From Methanobacteriota archaeon (GTDB lineage Archaea > Thermoplasmatota > Thermoplasmata > UBA10834): a stretch of 64,000 nt of DNA. Each line of letters opens with the position of its first letter. Position 1 is the stretch's first letter. A program made the position numbers and the translations under genes. The notes beneath the pieces are model-generated. The model did no database searches and was not told where the DNA came from. It saw only the letters and a program-made list of their open reading frames with translations. Positions 7,709 through 16,147 of this stretch are shown here, piece by piece. The stretch covers positions 343,921 to 407,920 of the forward strand of contig CP070732.1 of the NCBI GenBank assembly GCA_020347565.1, in the 5' to 3' direction.

Positions 7709-9322
7709 ATGAAGAGATTCAAATCTGTCGGAGTTGGAGCATTGGTCGTGATGATGATAGCCGCCGTTCCAGGCTTGGCCTTGCAGGTCGCGGCGGCGGA
7801 AGGGGATCAGGATTCGATGCTAGTTGTGGTGCTCGACGGAAGCCCCGAGGAGAGAGGTTTCGACTACGGGAGGCTGGCTGGCGAGCAGATACGCGGGAAC
7901 CTCGAGCTGTTCTGGCTTGACGTGGAGGCGGAGGACATGAGCCCTGCCGGCGTGCGCCAGAGGGCGGAATGGAACGAGGCGACTGTCCCCGAGGACATGA
8001 GGAGGGAGATCAGAGCCATGGCGGCAGGAGCTGATGTCGACTACATAGACCTGCTCGCGATGAACATGTACGGAACTTCCGTGGGCGGCATGGGAGGATG
8101 TACGCAGTTCGTGGCCGCTGGCTCCGGCACCGTGGACGGCAACGTCGTAGCGTCAAAGAACCGCGACGAGAGCGGGGTGAACATTCTTATGGTGATGAAG
8201 CCCACGGAGGAGACCTACGGCTTCATCGCCGTCACGGAAGCGGGATACTGGGGCGTCTCGTTCGGCCTCAACGAGATGAGCCTCTGTGACGGCAACAACT
8301 GGATGCCCATACCGGACGACGCCTTCTTCGAAGGCGGGTACACCGAGCTGACATCGAACCGCATGGTGCTGGAAAGATGCGCGACCGTCGACGAAGCGAT
8401 CCAGATGATGGACGACCTGCCCAAGTACGGCGGCTCGACGCTCATGGTAGCAGATATGAACGAGGGCGCGTTCATCGAGACGGTGCCGTCCGACGGGGAG
8501 GGATACTGGCTCGACCCGGAAACGCCGGACATAGTAGCCGTCAAGGTGACAGATGGCATAGCATGCCACGCGAATCACTACCTGTACGAGCCGTACTACT
8601 CCATGGTCCTGTACGAAGGATTCGGGGCCATGTGGACGCCTTCGATCGCGAGGTACGACAACGGCATGAGGCTCATCGAGGAGGCGGGGAACGTCGTTTC
8701 CGCGGAACAGGTCATAAGCTTCTGCAGGGACCTAGAGGACTTCGGCAACTCGCACCCGAACTGGATAAAGGACGACCACCCGGAGATACCCTGGGAGTGC
8801 TGGGAAGACGGATGGCCTGGCTTCTCCATATGCAACGCGAGGACGGTGTCGTCCGGAGTCTTCGAGATGAGCTCCGAGTGTCCTGAGATGCTTTCGCGCA
8901 TGTGGACGGCCATATACAATCCGTGCTGGTGCCCGTATGTACCGCTCCACAACGCCCTCGTCAAGGAGCCCGAGGCGGCAGGTGAGGCCCTCATGCCTTA
9001 CAGGGACGGCACTGCCTGGCTCGTCTCGATGAGGCTCAGGAGCGTCAACGAGAACGAGTGGGGCTGCATGGTACCCACTTTCGAGGAATGGGAGGACGAG
9101 GCGAGGACCGCCCTGGCGGCGGACGAGACCTACGCTCTCAGCCTGATCGGCTCAGGCCAACCCGGAGAAGCGGCCGCATACCTCACGACTGAGGACTGTG
9201 CCAGAGCGTTGGACGCCATTGACCTGATGCTCTCCCTGGGGTCCTGGGTCGAGGGCGAGTACGACGAGAATTCGTCGGGAGAGGGGCTCAGATCGGGAGA
9301 GGTGGGCGACAAGCAGGCGTGA
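7709..9322 (+). CDS. Secreted C45-type Ntn hydrolase (acyl-CoA:6-APA acyltransferase-like)
   Basis: A protein of 537 residues with a signal peptide (basic start, hydrophobic core, AAAEG cleavage region). An early GFDYGRLAGEQI segment is followed by GGMGGCTQFVA, where Cys131 is the expected nucleophile freed by autocleavage, and by DGNVVASKNRDESG and NWMPIP. These fit the C45/phospholipase B-like Ntn-hydrolase family, which cleaves amide bonds. The start at 7709 follows a GGGGG-type ribosome binding site; an upstream in-frame ATG at 7667 would hide the signal peptide behind 14 extra residues. Probably exported or membrane-tethered for peptide or acyl-amide breakdown. Confidence 0.75.
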   Translation: MKRFKSVGVGALVVMMIAAVPGLALQVAAAEGDQDSMLVVVLDGSPEERGFDYGRLAGEQIRGNLELFWLDVEAEDMSPAGVRQRAEWNEATVPEDMRREIRAMAAGADVDYIDLLAMNMYGTSVGGMGGCTQFVAAGSGTVDGNVVASKNRDESGVNILMVMKPTEETYGFIAVTEAGYWGVSFGLNEMSLCDGNNWMPIPDDAFFEGGYTELTSNRMVLERCATVDEAIQMMDDLPKYGGSTLMVADMNEGAFIETVPSDGEGYWLDPETPDIVAVKVTDGIACHANHYLYEPYYSMVLYEGFGAMWTPSIARYDNGMRLIEEAGNVVSAEQVISFCRDLEDFGNSHPNWIKDDHPEIPWECWEDGWPGFSICNARTVSSGVFEMSSECPEMLSRMWTAIYNPCWCPYVPLHNALVKEPEAAGEALMPYRDGTAWLVSMRLRSVNENEWGCMVPTFEEWEDEARTALAADETYALSLIGSGQPGEAAAYLTTEDCARALDAIDLMLSLGSWVEGEYDENSSGEGLRSGEVGDKQA

Positions 9323-9389
9323 AGAGCGCCGCCGAGTGCTGGCCAAAGCGATAAATCAAGCGAATGCCATAGGCGCCCAGGTGTGGTGA

Positions 9390-10547
9390 ATGAAGGTAGC
9401 CCAGCTGGGATGCGGCATCACGGGGTTGGTCTGTGCAGAGTTACTGGCTGCACACCCAGGCATCGACCAGCTCGTCCTCGCCGACTCTGAGACGGACGGG
9501 CCGGAGAGACTATCCCACAGACTGAATGACGACAGGGTCACCGTCAGGAAGATGGACGCCAGCGATGCGGAAGACCTCGCCGATGTCGTGCGCGAGTCCG
9601 ATGTTGTCGTGTGCTCTCTACCTTGGGACCTGAACGATCGCGTGTTGGAAACAGCGGCGACGCACGGTGTGGACTACGTCGACTTCTGCCTCTCGCAGTC
9701 GGCGCTGAAGGACTTCGCGAAGATAGATGCGAAGTGCGGGGATGCTGGCATAACGGCGATCACTGCAGTCGGCCTTGAACCGGGCATATCGAACGTCCTG
9801 GCTGGATACGCGTCCAGCAGGCTCGACAGCGTCAGCGAAGTGCATGTGATAGACGGCGACAATGGGGTCATCGAAGGGCACGATTTCGCATCAACATGGT
9901 CGCCAGTGGACTGGATCGACGAGGTGAGTCTGCCCGCAGCCGTATTCAGAGACGGCAGGATCGAGTACGTTCCGCCGTTAAACGAGAGAGAGGTGTACGA
10001 CTTCCCGGAGCCTATCGGCCCACTTCCTGTCTACAAGACGCTCCACGACGAGACATTCCTGATACCTATGCACTTGAAGGGTGTAAGGAATGTGGATTTC
10101 AGGATCGCGATCGACGACGACTTCGCGAGCATGGCTAAGACCCTGAAGAAGCTCGGGCTGAACCGAAAGGAGCTGGTCGACGTCAAAGGCGTTAAGGTGC
10201 GGCCTCTCGACCTATTGGCGTCGCTGATGCCCAGGCCAGTCGACGTCGCAGGCGAGTTCAAGGGCCACGGCGGGACGGTCGTCGAAGTCATCGGAGAGAA
10301 GGGTGGGCATCCGACGATGGTGAAGGTGTGGGTGTTCGCTTCGCACGAGGAAGCCTATGAGCGGTTCCGGACCAACGCCACGGGACTTCTTGTGGGGGTC
10401 GGGGGGGCGATACCGACGGAGATGCTCGTCGAAGGACTCGTGGAAGGCAAAGGACTTGTAGCTCCGGACCAGCTCCCGGCGGACGAGTTCGTCAGGCGGC
10501 TGAGGGACAAGGGCTTGGAAGTGAACGAGGAGACGACGCCCCTCTAG
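9390..10547 (+). CDS. Saccharopine dehydrogenase family oxidoreductase (lysine-6-dehydrogenase-like)
   Basis: A protein of 385 residues with an N-terminal Rossmann motif (LGCGITG) and the GLEPGISN stretch characteristic of saccharopine dehydrogenase/L-lysine dehydrogenase relatives. The family uses NAD(P) to form or oxidise amino-acid secondary amines. Whether this one acts on lysine, saccharopine or another amino acid is not decidable. Its last four bases overlap the end of the convergent membrane protein gene. Confidence 0.8.
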   Translation: MKVAQLGCGITGLVCAELLAAHPGIDQLVLADSETDGPERLSHRLNDDRVTVRKMDASDAEDLADVVRESDVVVCSLPWDLNDRVLETAATHGVDYVDFCLSQSALKDFAKIDAKCGDAGITAITAVGLEPGISNVLAGYASSRLDSVSEVHVIDGDNGVIEGHDFASTWSPVDWIDEVSLPAAVFRDGRIEYVPPLNEREVYDFPEPIGPLPVYKTLHDETFLIPMHLKGVRNVDFRIAIDDDFASMAKTLKKLGLNRKELVDVKGVKVRPLDLLASLMPRPVDVAGEFKGHGGTVVEVIGEKGGHPTMVKVWVFASHEEAYERFRTNATGLLVGVGGAIPTEMLVEGLVEGKGLVAPDQLPADEFVRRLRDKGLEVNEETTPL

Positions 10548-11113
10548 TCCTCGGGATGGGGGCCCTCCTCCGTAAGCGAATTGGCCATCTCCCTCCTCAC
10601 GCCTACGTACACAACGGATGTGAACGCTGCGCCTATGAGAGCCCCGATCAACCCGAGCAACAGGATCGCCGCCCCTACCCAATCCGACATCCACCCTACC
10701 GTCCACTGCAGGAAACCTGGAAGCGCGGCGTCAACGTGCTCGAAATCGAACGGAAAGGACACCAGCAGCACTGCATGGGCGACGGACAACACCAGCAGGC
10801 TTGCGACGTCGAGCGGCCTCAGGATGTTCCGTCTTCGGACGATCAGCTTCAGTACTGCCATGGCCACGGCGAAGGCGCCAGCGAAGTACATCATGAACAT
10901 CTCGAGCGCGCCGAATTCGTCGGTGTAGAAGCCCGTATCCTCGAGCTTGTGAGCGACGAAGAACCACAGGAGCAGAGAAAGAACGATGGCCCCGACGAAG
11001 CCGCCGATTAGATCCTGCCTCAGCAGCCTGTCCTTCCGGGCCTCCTCCTTGCCTATCCTGTCTATCCAGCCCAGAGGGGGCGTCTCCATCTTGGTCTCCG
11101 CTTCCTCCTCCAT
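10544..11113 (-). CDS. Four-helix integral membrane protein, unknown function
   Basis: A protein of 189 residues with an acidic N-terminus, a charged amphipathic stretch, then four hydrophobic segments (about 38-55, 70-90, 100-118, 140-172) and an acidic C-terminus. No family recognised. It is convergent with the saccharopine-dehydrogenase-like gene and divergent from hypB. Confidence 0.65.
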   Translation of the reverse strand: MEEEAETKMETPPLGWIDRIGKEEARKDRLLRQDLIGGFVGAIVLSLLLWFFVAHKLEDTGFYTDEFGALEMFMMYFAGAFAVAMAVLKLIVRRRNILRPLDVASLLVLSVAHAVLLVSFPFDFEHVDAALPGFLQWTVGWMSDWVGAAILLLGLIGALIGAAFTSVVYVGVRREMANSLTEEGPHPED

Positions 11114-11189
11114 GCCGTCGGAGGGGATGTGATCCGACCGACATAAGGGTGTCGAGCGGAGGGGCGGGCTGTCTAGCGTGTTCGGGCGA

Positions 11190-11199
11190 AAAGATTATT
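11190..11199 (+). promoter_or_regulatory. TATA box of the hyp operon
   Basis: AAAGATTATT lies about 25-34 bases before the hypB ATG at 11224, a spacing that predicts an almost leaderless transcript. Confidence 0.5.
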
Positions 11200-11223
11200 C
11201 AGCGACGTCCGCTTCCCAGCATC

Positions 11224-11874
11224 ATGCACAAGGTCGTCACGGTGGAGGTGGAGAAGGACATCCTCTCGGCGAACAGGAAACTGGCAGACGAGAACATGTC
11301 ACTGCTCGACGAGCATGGGATACGATCATTCGACTTCCTGGGGGCCATCGGCTCGGGCAAGACGCTCCTGATCGAAAGGCTCATCGACCTGTTGAAAGCG
11401 AAGGGCAAGAGATGCGCTGCCATCGCGGGCGACGTCGCAGGCGATGACGACTTCAGGCGCTTCGAGTCTCACGGCGTGCCCGCGGCGAACATCAGCACAG
11501 GAAAGGAGTGCCACCTCGACGCCCATCTGGTCGACCACGCGCTCGAGAAGCTCCCGCTACATGACCTGGACTACCTCTTCGTGGAGAACGTGGGCAATCT
11601 CGTCTGCCCCGTTGACTTCCCACTCGGGTCGCACAAACGAGTCGTCGTGATCAGCGTCACCGAGGGAGACGACATGGTGAGGAAGCATCCGGCGATATTC
11701 GCGTTCTCGGATGTCATCGTGATCAACAAGATGGACCTCTCGGAGGCAATGCAGGTCGACCCCGACGCGCTGGAGAACGACGCCATGAGGGCCAACCCCG
11801 CGGCGAAGGTGGTCAGGACGGACGCGCGACGGGGGGAAGGGCTGGACGAACTGCTGGCGGCGCTGGGCATCTAG
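11224..11874 (+). CDS. hypB: Hydrogenase nickel incorporation GTPase HypB
   Basis: A protein of 216 residues. The P-loop GAIGSGKT lies near residue 40, followed by the GKECHLDAHLV metal-binding segment, VENVGNLVCPVDF and the NKMDL guanine-specificity motif. HypB delivers nickel to the large-subunit precursor in a GTP-dependent step with HypA. The N-terminal histidine-rich or CXXCGC nickel-store region of some bacterial HypB proteins is absent, as is usual in archaea. The ATG at 11224 is preferred to one 25 codons upstream because HypB starts there and a TATA box precedes it. First gene of hypB-F-C-A-D. Confidence 0.95.
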   Translation: MHKVVTVEVEKDILSANRKLADENMSLLDEHGIRSFDFLGAIGSGKTLLIERLIDLLKAKGKRCAAIAGDVAGDDDFRRFESHGVPAANISTGKECHLDAHLVDHALEKLPLHDLDYLFVENVGNLVCPVDFPLGSHKRVVVISVTEGDDMVRKHPAIFAFSDVIVINKMDLSEAMQVDPDALENDAMRANPAAKVVRTDARRGEGLDELLAALGI

Positions 11875-11881
11875 AGGACGC

Positions 11882-14092
11882 ATGATGAGGATAACGATCT
11901 ACGGGGTAGTACAGGGCGTGGGTTTCAGGCCCACGGTGTACAGAGTCGCGAAGACGATGGGGCTCAGAGGATACGTGCTCAACAACGGATCGAACGCCGA
12001 GGTCGTGGTAGACCGCGACCCCGAGCTCTTCCTGAAGAACCTGAGGCGATCGCTGCCGGCACTGGCCAGGATAGACCTCGTCCAGGTCGAGGAGTCCGAG
12101 GGACGCTACGACGACTTCTCGATAGTCGAGAGCAGGGAGGGAAAGCGCGTCTCACTGATACCGACGGACACGGCCATCTGCGACAGATGTGCCGTCGACT
12201 TCGCGGAGAAGGGCAACAGGAGGAACATGTTCCCCTTCACCAACTGCACGGAATGCGGAGCGAGGTTTACCATGATCACCGATGTACCATTCGACCGCAC
12301 GCGCACGACAATGAGCGATTTCCCGATGTGCCCGCTTTGCGAGAGCGAGTACTCGTCACCGTCCGACAGGAGATTCCACGCCCAGACGATGTCGTGTCCT
12401 GAGTGCGGACCCAGGTACACCCTCTACGACCGCGACGCGGGAGCGCTCTCCGATGAGCCGTTCGGCGGCTTCGCCTCCAGGATCGACTCGGGAGAGGTTG
12501 GCATGATGAAGGGGTGGGGCGGGATGCACATAGCATGCACGCTCGCCAGCTCCACCAGGCTTCGCAGGCTCTACAGAAGAGGCGACAAGCCGTATGCGAT
12601 CATGACAAGGGACATCGGCGTCGCGGAGAAATACGCGCTGGCGACGGATATGGACAGGAAGCTGCTCATGTCGCCTCAGAGGCCCATAGTGCTGCTGAGG
12701 AAGCGAGAGGAGGCCGGCGAGGCCCTCTCGCACGTATCGCCCGGCTTAGGCAACGTCGGCATGATGCTCCCGTACTCGGCTGCACACCTGCTCCTCTTCA
12801 GCCATCTGAAGGCGGACGCCATCGTCATGACGTCGGCGAACCCCCCAGGAGAGCCGATGGTCATCGAGAATCCGAAAGCCTTCGACATGGGCCTGGACTG
12901 CTACCTGATGCACAACAGGAAGATAATCCATAGATGCGACGACAGCGTCATGAAGCACATATCTGGAAGGCCCGCATTCCTGAGGAAGTCAAGGGGCTTC
13001 GTCCCGCTCCCCTTGAAAGCGAACCATCGCAGGGCGATCATCGGGGTGGGCGCTCAATGGGACGTCACGGGCTCCGTCACGAGGAACGGCGAGATGTTCC
13101 TGACGCAGTACATCGGCGAGTCACAGCAGCATCCCACTCTGCAGTATCTGGGTGATGCGATACGCCACCTGTCGAGGCTTCTGGGAACGACCGAGGTCGA
13201 GGCCGTCGCCCTGGACAAGCACCCGAAGTACTCGACCAGGATCATGGCCCGCAAGCTCGCGGAGGAGAATGGCTGCGACATGATAGAGACGCAGCACTAT
13301 CATGCGCACCTGGCGTCGCTGATGATAGACCATGGGCTGCAGGATCGGATGGTGTGCCTGACATGGGACGGTACTGGATATGGCGATGACGGCACCTCCT
13401 GGGGCGGCGAGACCCTGCTGGGTGGATACTCCACGTATACTAGACTGTGCACCCTGGAGGGGATCCCCCTGCTCGGTGGAGACAAGGCGGTCGTCGACCC
13501 GAGGAGGGTGGTGACCGCCATACAGCTCAAACTCGGTTCTCCTCCCACCTTCGCGGATGGCGACCAGGCAGAGGTGTTCTCGAAGATGATGAGATCCAGC
13601 GTGACCGCCTCGAGCATGGGCAGGGTCCTCGATGCAGTCGCTTGCATACTGGGCATATGCTGCAAGCGTACCTACGAGGGCGAGCCTGCGATCAAGCTAG
13701 AACGATGGCTTGAGGCGGGGAAGCCGACCCATGAATACGAGGTTGAGTTCGGCCGGAAGGACGGTTTGGATTACGCGAAGACCTTGCCGATGTTCGAGCA
13801 GCTGCTCGGGACGAAGGTGGAGTCGGACGCTCAGAGAGCAGATGAGGCGAGTTCGTTCGTGAAGGCGTTGACGACTGCTCTGTCTGATCGAGCTTGCGAC
13901 TTCGCTGAGGACCATGACATAAGAACTGTCGGCCTTTCCGGAGGCGTATCGTACAGCAACCCCATGGCCTCATGGGTCGAGGAGATCGTCGTGCGACGAG
14001 GGCTGGAGTTCGTGACGCACGAGCGTGTCCCGAACGGCGATGGAGGCATCTCCGTCGGCCAGAACGCGATTGCTGGCAGCCTGCTCGGCTAA
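11882..14092 (+). CDS. hypF: Carbamoyltransferase HypF
   Basis: A protein of 736 residues, normal for HypF. Domains in order: acylphosphatase (1-90, GVVQGVGFRPTVYR), two CxxC zinc fingers (about 100-185, CDRCAVDF, CTECGARF, CPLCESEY, CPECGPRY), a YrdC-like carbamoyl-adenylate domain (195-380) and a Kae1/TobZ-like carbamoyltransferase domain with HxxxH-type metal residues (QHYHAHLAS). It makes carbamoyl-AMP from carbamoyl phosphate and passes the carbamoyl group to the C-terminal cysteine of HypE for the CN ligands of the [NiFe] centre. It starts seven bases after hypB. Confidence 0.96.
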   Translation: MMRITIYGVVQGVGFRPTVYRVAKTMGLRGYVLNNGSNAEVVVDRDPELFLKNLRRSLPALARIDLVQVEESEGRYDDFSIVESREGKRVSLIPTDTAICDRCAVDFAEKGNRRNMFPFTNCTECGARFTMITDVPFDRTRTTMSDFPMCPLCESEYSSPSDRRFHAQTMSCPECGPRYTLYDRDAGALSDEPFGGFASRIDSGEVGMMKGWGGMHIACTLASSTRLRRLYRRGDKPYAIMTRDIGVAEKYALATDMDRKLLMSPQRPIVLLRKREEAGEALSHVSPGLGNVGMMLPYSAAHLLLFSHLKADAIVMTSANPPGEPMVIENPKAFDMGLDCYLMHNRKIIHRCDDSVMKHISGRPAFLRKSRGFVPLPLKANHRRAIIGVGAQWDVTGSVTRNGEMFLTQYIGESQQHPTLQYLGDAIRHLSRLLGTTEVEAVALDKHPKYSTRIMARKLAEENGCDMIETQHYHAHLASLMIDHGLQDRMVCLTWDGTGYGDDGTSWGGETLLGGYSTYTRLCTLEGIPLLGGDKAVVDPRRVVTAIQLKLGSPPTFADGDQAEVFSKMMRSSVTASSMGRVLDAVACILGICCKRTYEGEPAIKLERWLEAGKPTHEYEVEFGRKDGLDYAKTLPMFEQLLGTKVESDAQRADEASSFVKALTTALSDRACDFAEDHDIRTVGLSGGVSYSNPMASWVEEIVVRRGLEFVTHERVPNGDGGISVGQNAIAGSLLG

Positions 14093-14101
14093 AACTTTAT
14101 G
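14092..14101 (+). promoter_or_regulatory. Possible internal TATA box before hypC
   Basis: AAACTTTATG directly after the hypF stop lies about 27-36 bases before the hypC ATG, so hypC-A-D may also be transcribed separately. Confidence 0.35.
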
Positions 14102-14127
14102 AACGAACCGCTCATACCACCGATTCG

Positions 14128-14355
14128 ATGTGCCTGGCGGTTCCAGCAGAGATCAAGTCCATCGACGGAAAGACTGGAGAGGCTGACTTCGGCGGAGTCA
14201 GGAGATCGGTCAACCTCTCTCTGGTCGAGGCGAGTGTAGGTGACTACGTGATAGTACACGCTGGCTATGCGATTGAGGTCATGGACAGAGAAGAGGCCGA
14301 GAAAACCCTCGAACTGTTCAGGGAGATGCTCTCTCAGGAAGATGCTGGGGCATAA
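14128..14355 (+). CDS. hypC: Hydrogenase assembly chaperone HypC
   Basis: A protein of 75 residues that begins with the diagnostic MCLAVPAEI, whose Cys2 binds the Fe(CN)2CO unit and the large-subunit precursor. The VGDYVIVHAGYAIEVMD stretch is also typical. It acts with HypD as the scaffold where the iron ligands are assembled. The start at 14128 is fixed by the conserved N-terminal cysteine. Confidence 0.95.
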   Translation: MCLAVPAEIKSIDGKTGEADFGGVRRSVNLSLVEASVGDYVIVHAGYAIEVMDREEAEKTLELFREMLSQEDAGA

Positions 14356-14358
14356 CAC

Positions 14359-14733
14359 ATGCACGAAATCTCAGTCATGAGCGAGATAGTGAAGGGCATC
14401 ATCGACGAGGCGCAGAAGAGAAATGCCCTCAGGGTGGAGAGAGTATCTGTCGAGATCGGCGAATACACGATGCTCGGAGAGGAACAACTTCGGTTCGCGT
14501 TCAAAGTGATTTCAAAGGACACACTACTTGAGAATGCGGAACTGGACCTGCGGACGGTAGCTGGAACCATCGAATGCGAATGCGGGTTCAAAGGCGAGGC
14601 GTCTCCGGCAAGCGACACACCGCACAGGTCCGTGCCCGTGCTGGAATGCCCGAAGTGCGGCGGCGGGGCAAGGACTGTCGGCGGCCGTGAGTGCGTAATA
14701 CGCGATATCAGGATGGTGGTTCCAGACGTATAG
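14359..14733 (+). CDS. hypA: Hydrogenase nickel metallochaperone HypA
   Basis: A protein of 124 residues beginning MHEISVMSEIV, whose His2 is part of the nickel site. A zinc ribbon near residues 72-97 has CECGFKG and CPKCGG pairs. It passes nickel to the hydrogenase large subunit with HypB. It starts three bases after hypC. The spacing between the two cysteine pairs is longer than usual. Confidence 0.94.
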   Translation: MHEISVMSEIVKGIIDEAQKRNALRVERVSVEIGEYTMLGEEQLRFAFKVISKDTLLENAELDLRTVAGTIECECGFKGEASPASDTPHRSVPVLECPKCGGGARTVGGRECVIRDIRMVVPDV

Positions 14734-14749
14734 GTTCAGAGACAGGGAG

Positions 14750-15814
14750 ATGACGCGCAGAGTCATTGACGAGCTGAGGAAGATGAAGCTCGACATCACG
14801 CTCATGCACGTGTGCGGGACGCACCAGGACACACTCATACGGTTCGGCCTCGACGACGAGTTCAGAGACGTGGGAGTAGACATCAGACAGGGCCCTGGGT
14901 GCCCCGTGTGCGTGACACCTCCAAGCGAGATTGAGGAGGTACTGGCCTTGGCCCGCTCCGGGGTGACAGTGGCCGCCTTCGGAGACCTTATGAAGGTGCC
15001 TGGAGAGCGGGAATCGCTGAACGACGCGAAGGCTGAAGGGGCTGACGTCAGAATCGTCTTCGGAGTGGATGACGCCGTAGAACTGTCCAGAAGGATGAAG
15101 AATGATGTCGTCTTCGTAGCCATCGGCTTCGAGACGACTGCGCCAACAACGGCCATGGCGCTGCTTTCGAATCCGCCGGAGAACTTCTACGTGTTGAGCC
15201 TTCACAGAACCGTCCCGCCCGCGCTGAAGGCGATTGCGTCGATGGGCGAGATGAAGCTCCATGGGATGATACAGCCTGGGCACGTGAGCACGATCATCGG
15301 CACTGGACCGTACGAGTTTCTCTCAAGAAAGAAGAAGATGCCTCAGGTCGTGGCTGGCTTCGAGCCACTGGACCTGCTGATGGCCGTCTACATGCTCGCC
15401 AGGCAGATATCTGAAGGAAGAGCTGATGTCGAGAACGAATACGTCCGTGTCGTCAAGCCCGAAGGCAACCAGGCGGCGTTGCGAGCAATGGGCGACGCAT
15501 TCGAAGCGACGGATGCACCTTGGAGAGGATTTCCAACGATACAGGACAGCGGGCTGTCAATCAGGTCCAGACTCGAGGGACACGATGCGAGCAGGAGGTT
15601 CTCCGAAGTGATCGCCCCCGTGCTAGAGAGGGAATACGTCGAGCCAGAAGGATGCAGATGCGGCGAGATCCTCAGGGGGATCATAACGAGCGACGAATGC
15701 CCCCTGTTCGGCACGAAATGCACGCCCCAGACTCCCATCGGCCCTTGCATGGTCTCCCGCGAGGGCAACTGCTACATCTCGCACAGATACCGTCGGGGCG
15801 GAAAGCGCACGTGA
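14750..15814 (+). CDS. hypD: Hydrogenase formation protein HypD
   Basis: A protein of 354 residues with HVCGTHQDTL near the N-terminus, GPGCPVCVTP, AIGFETTAPTTA and a C-terminal cysteine-rich region (CRCGEIL, CPLFGTKCTP) that holds the [4Fe-4S] cluster. HypD with HypC is the iron scaffold on which CN is transferred from HypE and reduced to form Fe(CN)2CO. Last gene of the hypBFCAD run. Confidence 0.95.
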   Translation: MTRRVIDELRKMKLDITLMHVCGTHQDTLIRFGLDDEFRDVGVDIRQGPGCPVCVTPPSEIEEVLALARSGVTVAAFGDLMKVPGERESLNDAKAEGADVRIVFGVDDAVELSRRMKNDVVFVAIGFETTAPTTAMALLSNPPENFYVLSLHRTVPPALKAIASMGEMKLHGMIQPGHVSTIIGTGPYEFLSRKKKMPQVVAGFEPLDLLMAVYMLARQISEGRADVENEYVRVVKPEGNQAALRAMGDAFEATDAPWRGFPTIQDSGLSIRSRLEGHDASRRFSEVIAPVLEREYVEPEGCRCGEILRGIITSDECPLFGTKCTPQTPIGPCMVSREGNCYISHRYRRGGKRT

Positions 15815-15870
15815 GTATTCACTCGTAAATCGGCCCGGGCGGCCGCAACGGCCACGGTGTCCGGGTGACG

Positions 15871-15878
15871 ATATATAT
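15871..15878 (+). promoter_or_regulatory. Strong TATA box upstream of the hdr cluster
   Basis: ATATATAT within GATATATATC is a near-ideal archaeal TATA box. Predicted transcription start is about 15896-15900, inside the inverted repeat at 15890-15919, so that repeat could act as an operator. Confidence 0.45.
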
Positions 15879-15889
15879 CAATAGGAGAA

Positions 15890-15919
15890 CCCGGAAATCC
15901 GAGTTTCGAACATTCCGGG
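15890..15919. repeat. Inverted repeat at the predicted transcription start
   Basis: CCCGGAA (15890-15896) and TTCCGGG (15913-15919) are perfect 7-bp arms around a 16-base centre. It is either an operator overlapping the start of the upstream promoter or an RNA hairpin at the 5' end of its transcript. Confidence 0.5.
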
Positions 15920-16012
15920 AGATGTTCGCACGTACTACTACGCTTTATTAAGGTGCAATCTAACGATTATCGCTCAGGGAGCTGCGTTTTTCGAGACATG
16001 AACAACGAAACG

Positions 16013-16020
16013 TATATTAA
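16013..16020 (+). promoter_or_regulatory. TATA box nearest the hdr leader
   Basis: TATATTAA preceded by a purine-rich CGAAACG that could be a BRE. Predicted start near 16040, just before the structured leader and about 105 bases before the hdrA1 ATG. Confidence 0.5.
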
Positions 16021-16052
16021 CAGCTCCTTTATTACATCCCGCTGTAAGGATT

Positions 16053-16137
16053 GCCAGAGCCGAGTGGATGCGCCAGACTGACTTGGCGACCTCCGCGGGG
16101 TCACTCGGACTGAGCCAATTCGTCTGGCCTTGGCCAG
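16053..16137 (+). ncRNA. Candidate structured, switch-like leader of the hdr operon
   Basis: CCGAGTG (16060-16066) pairs with CACTCGG (16102-16108), enclosing helices CGCCA/TGGCG (16071-16075 with 16084-16088) and ACCTC/GGGGT (16089-16093 with 16097-16101). This is a compact three-way junction with almost no unpaired bases between helices. A downstream GTCTGGC (16122-16128) can pair with three partners: GCCAGA at 16053-16058, GCCAGAC at 16072-16078, or, in its CTGGC part, GCCAG at 16133-16137 beside the AGGAGG ribosome binding site. Competing helices of this kind are typical of riboswitch expression platforms. No known class recognised. Confidence 0.5.
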
Positions 16138-16147
16138 GAGGGAAATC

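Larger units (their letters stand above)
15815..16147 (+). other. Intergenic regulatory region before the hdr cluster
   Basis: A 333-base region between hypD and hdrA1 with no convincing gene. It holds at least two TATA-like boxes, an inverted repeat and a structured leader, listed separately. A TTTTT run at 15987-15991 lies between the two promoters. Confidence 0.7.

Noticed and set aside
7372-7722. 116-residue frame in the gap before the C45-type hydrolase
   Set aside because: No domain, no ribosome binding site, overlaps the hydrolase start on the opposite strand.
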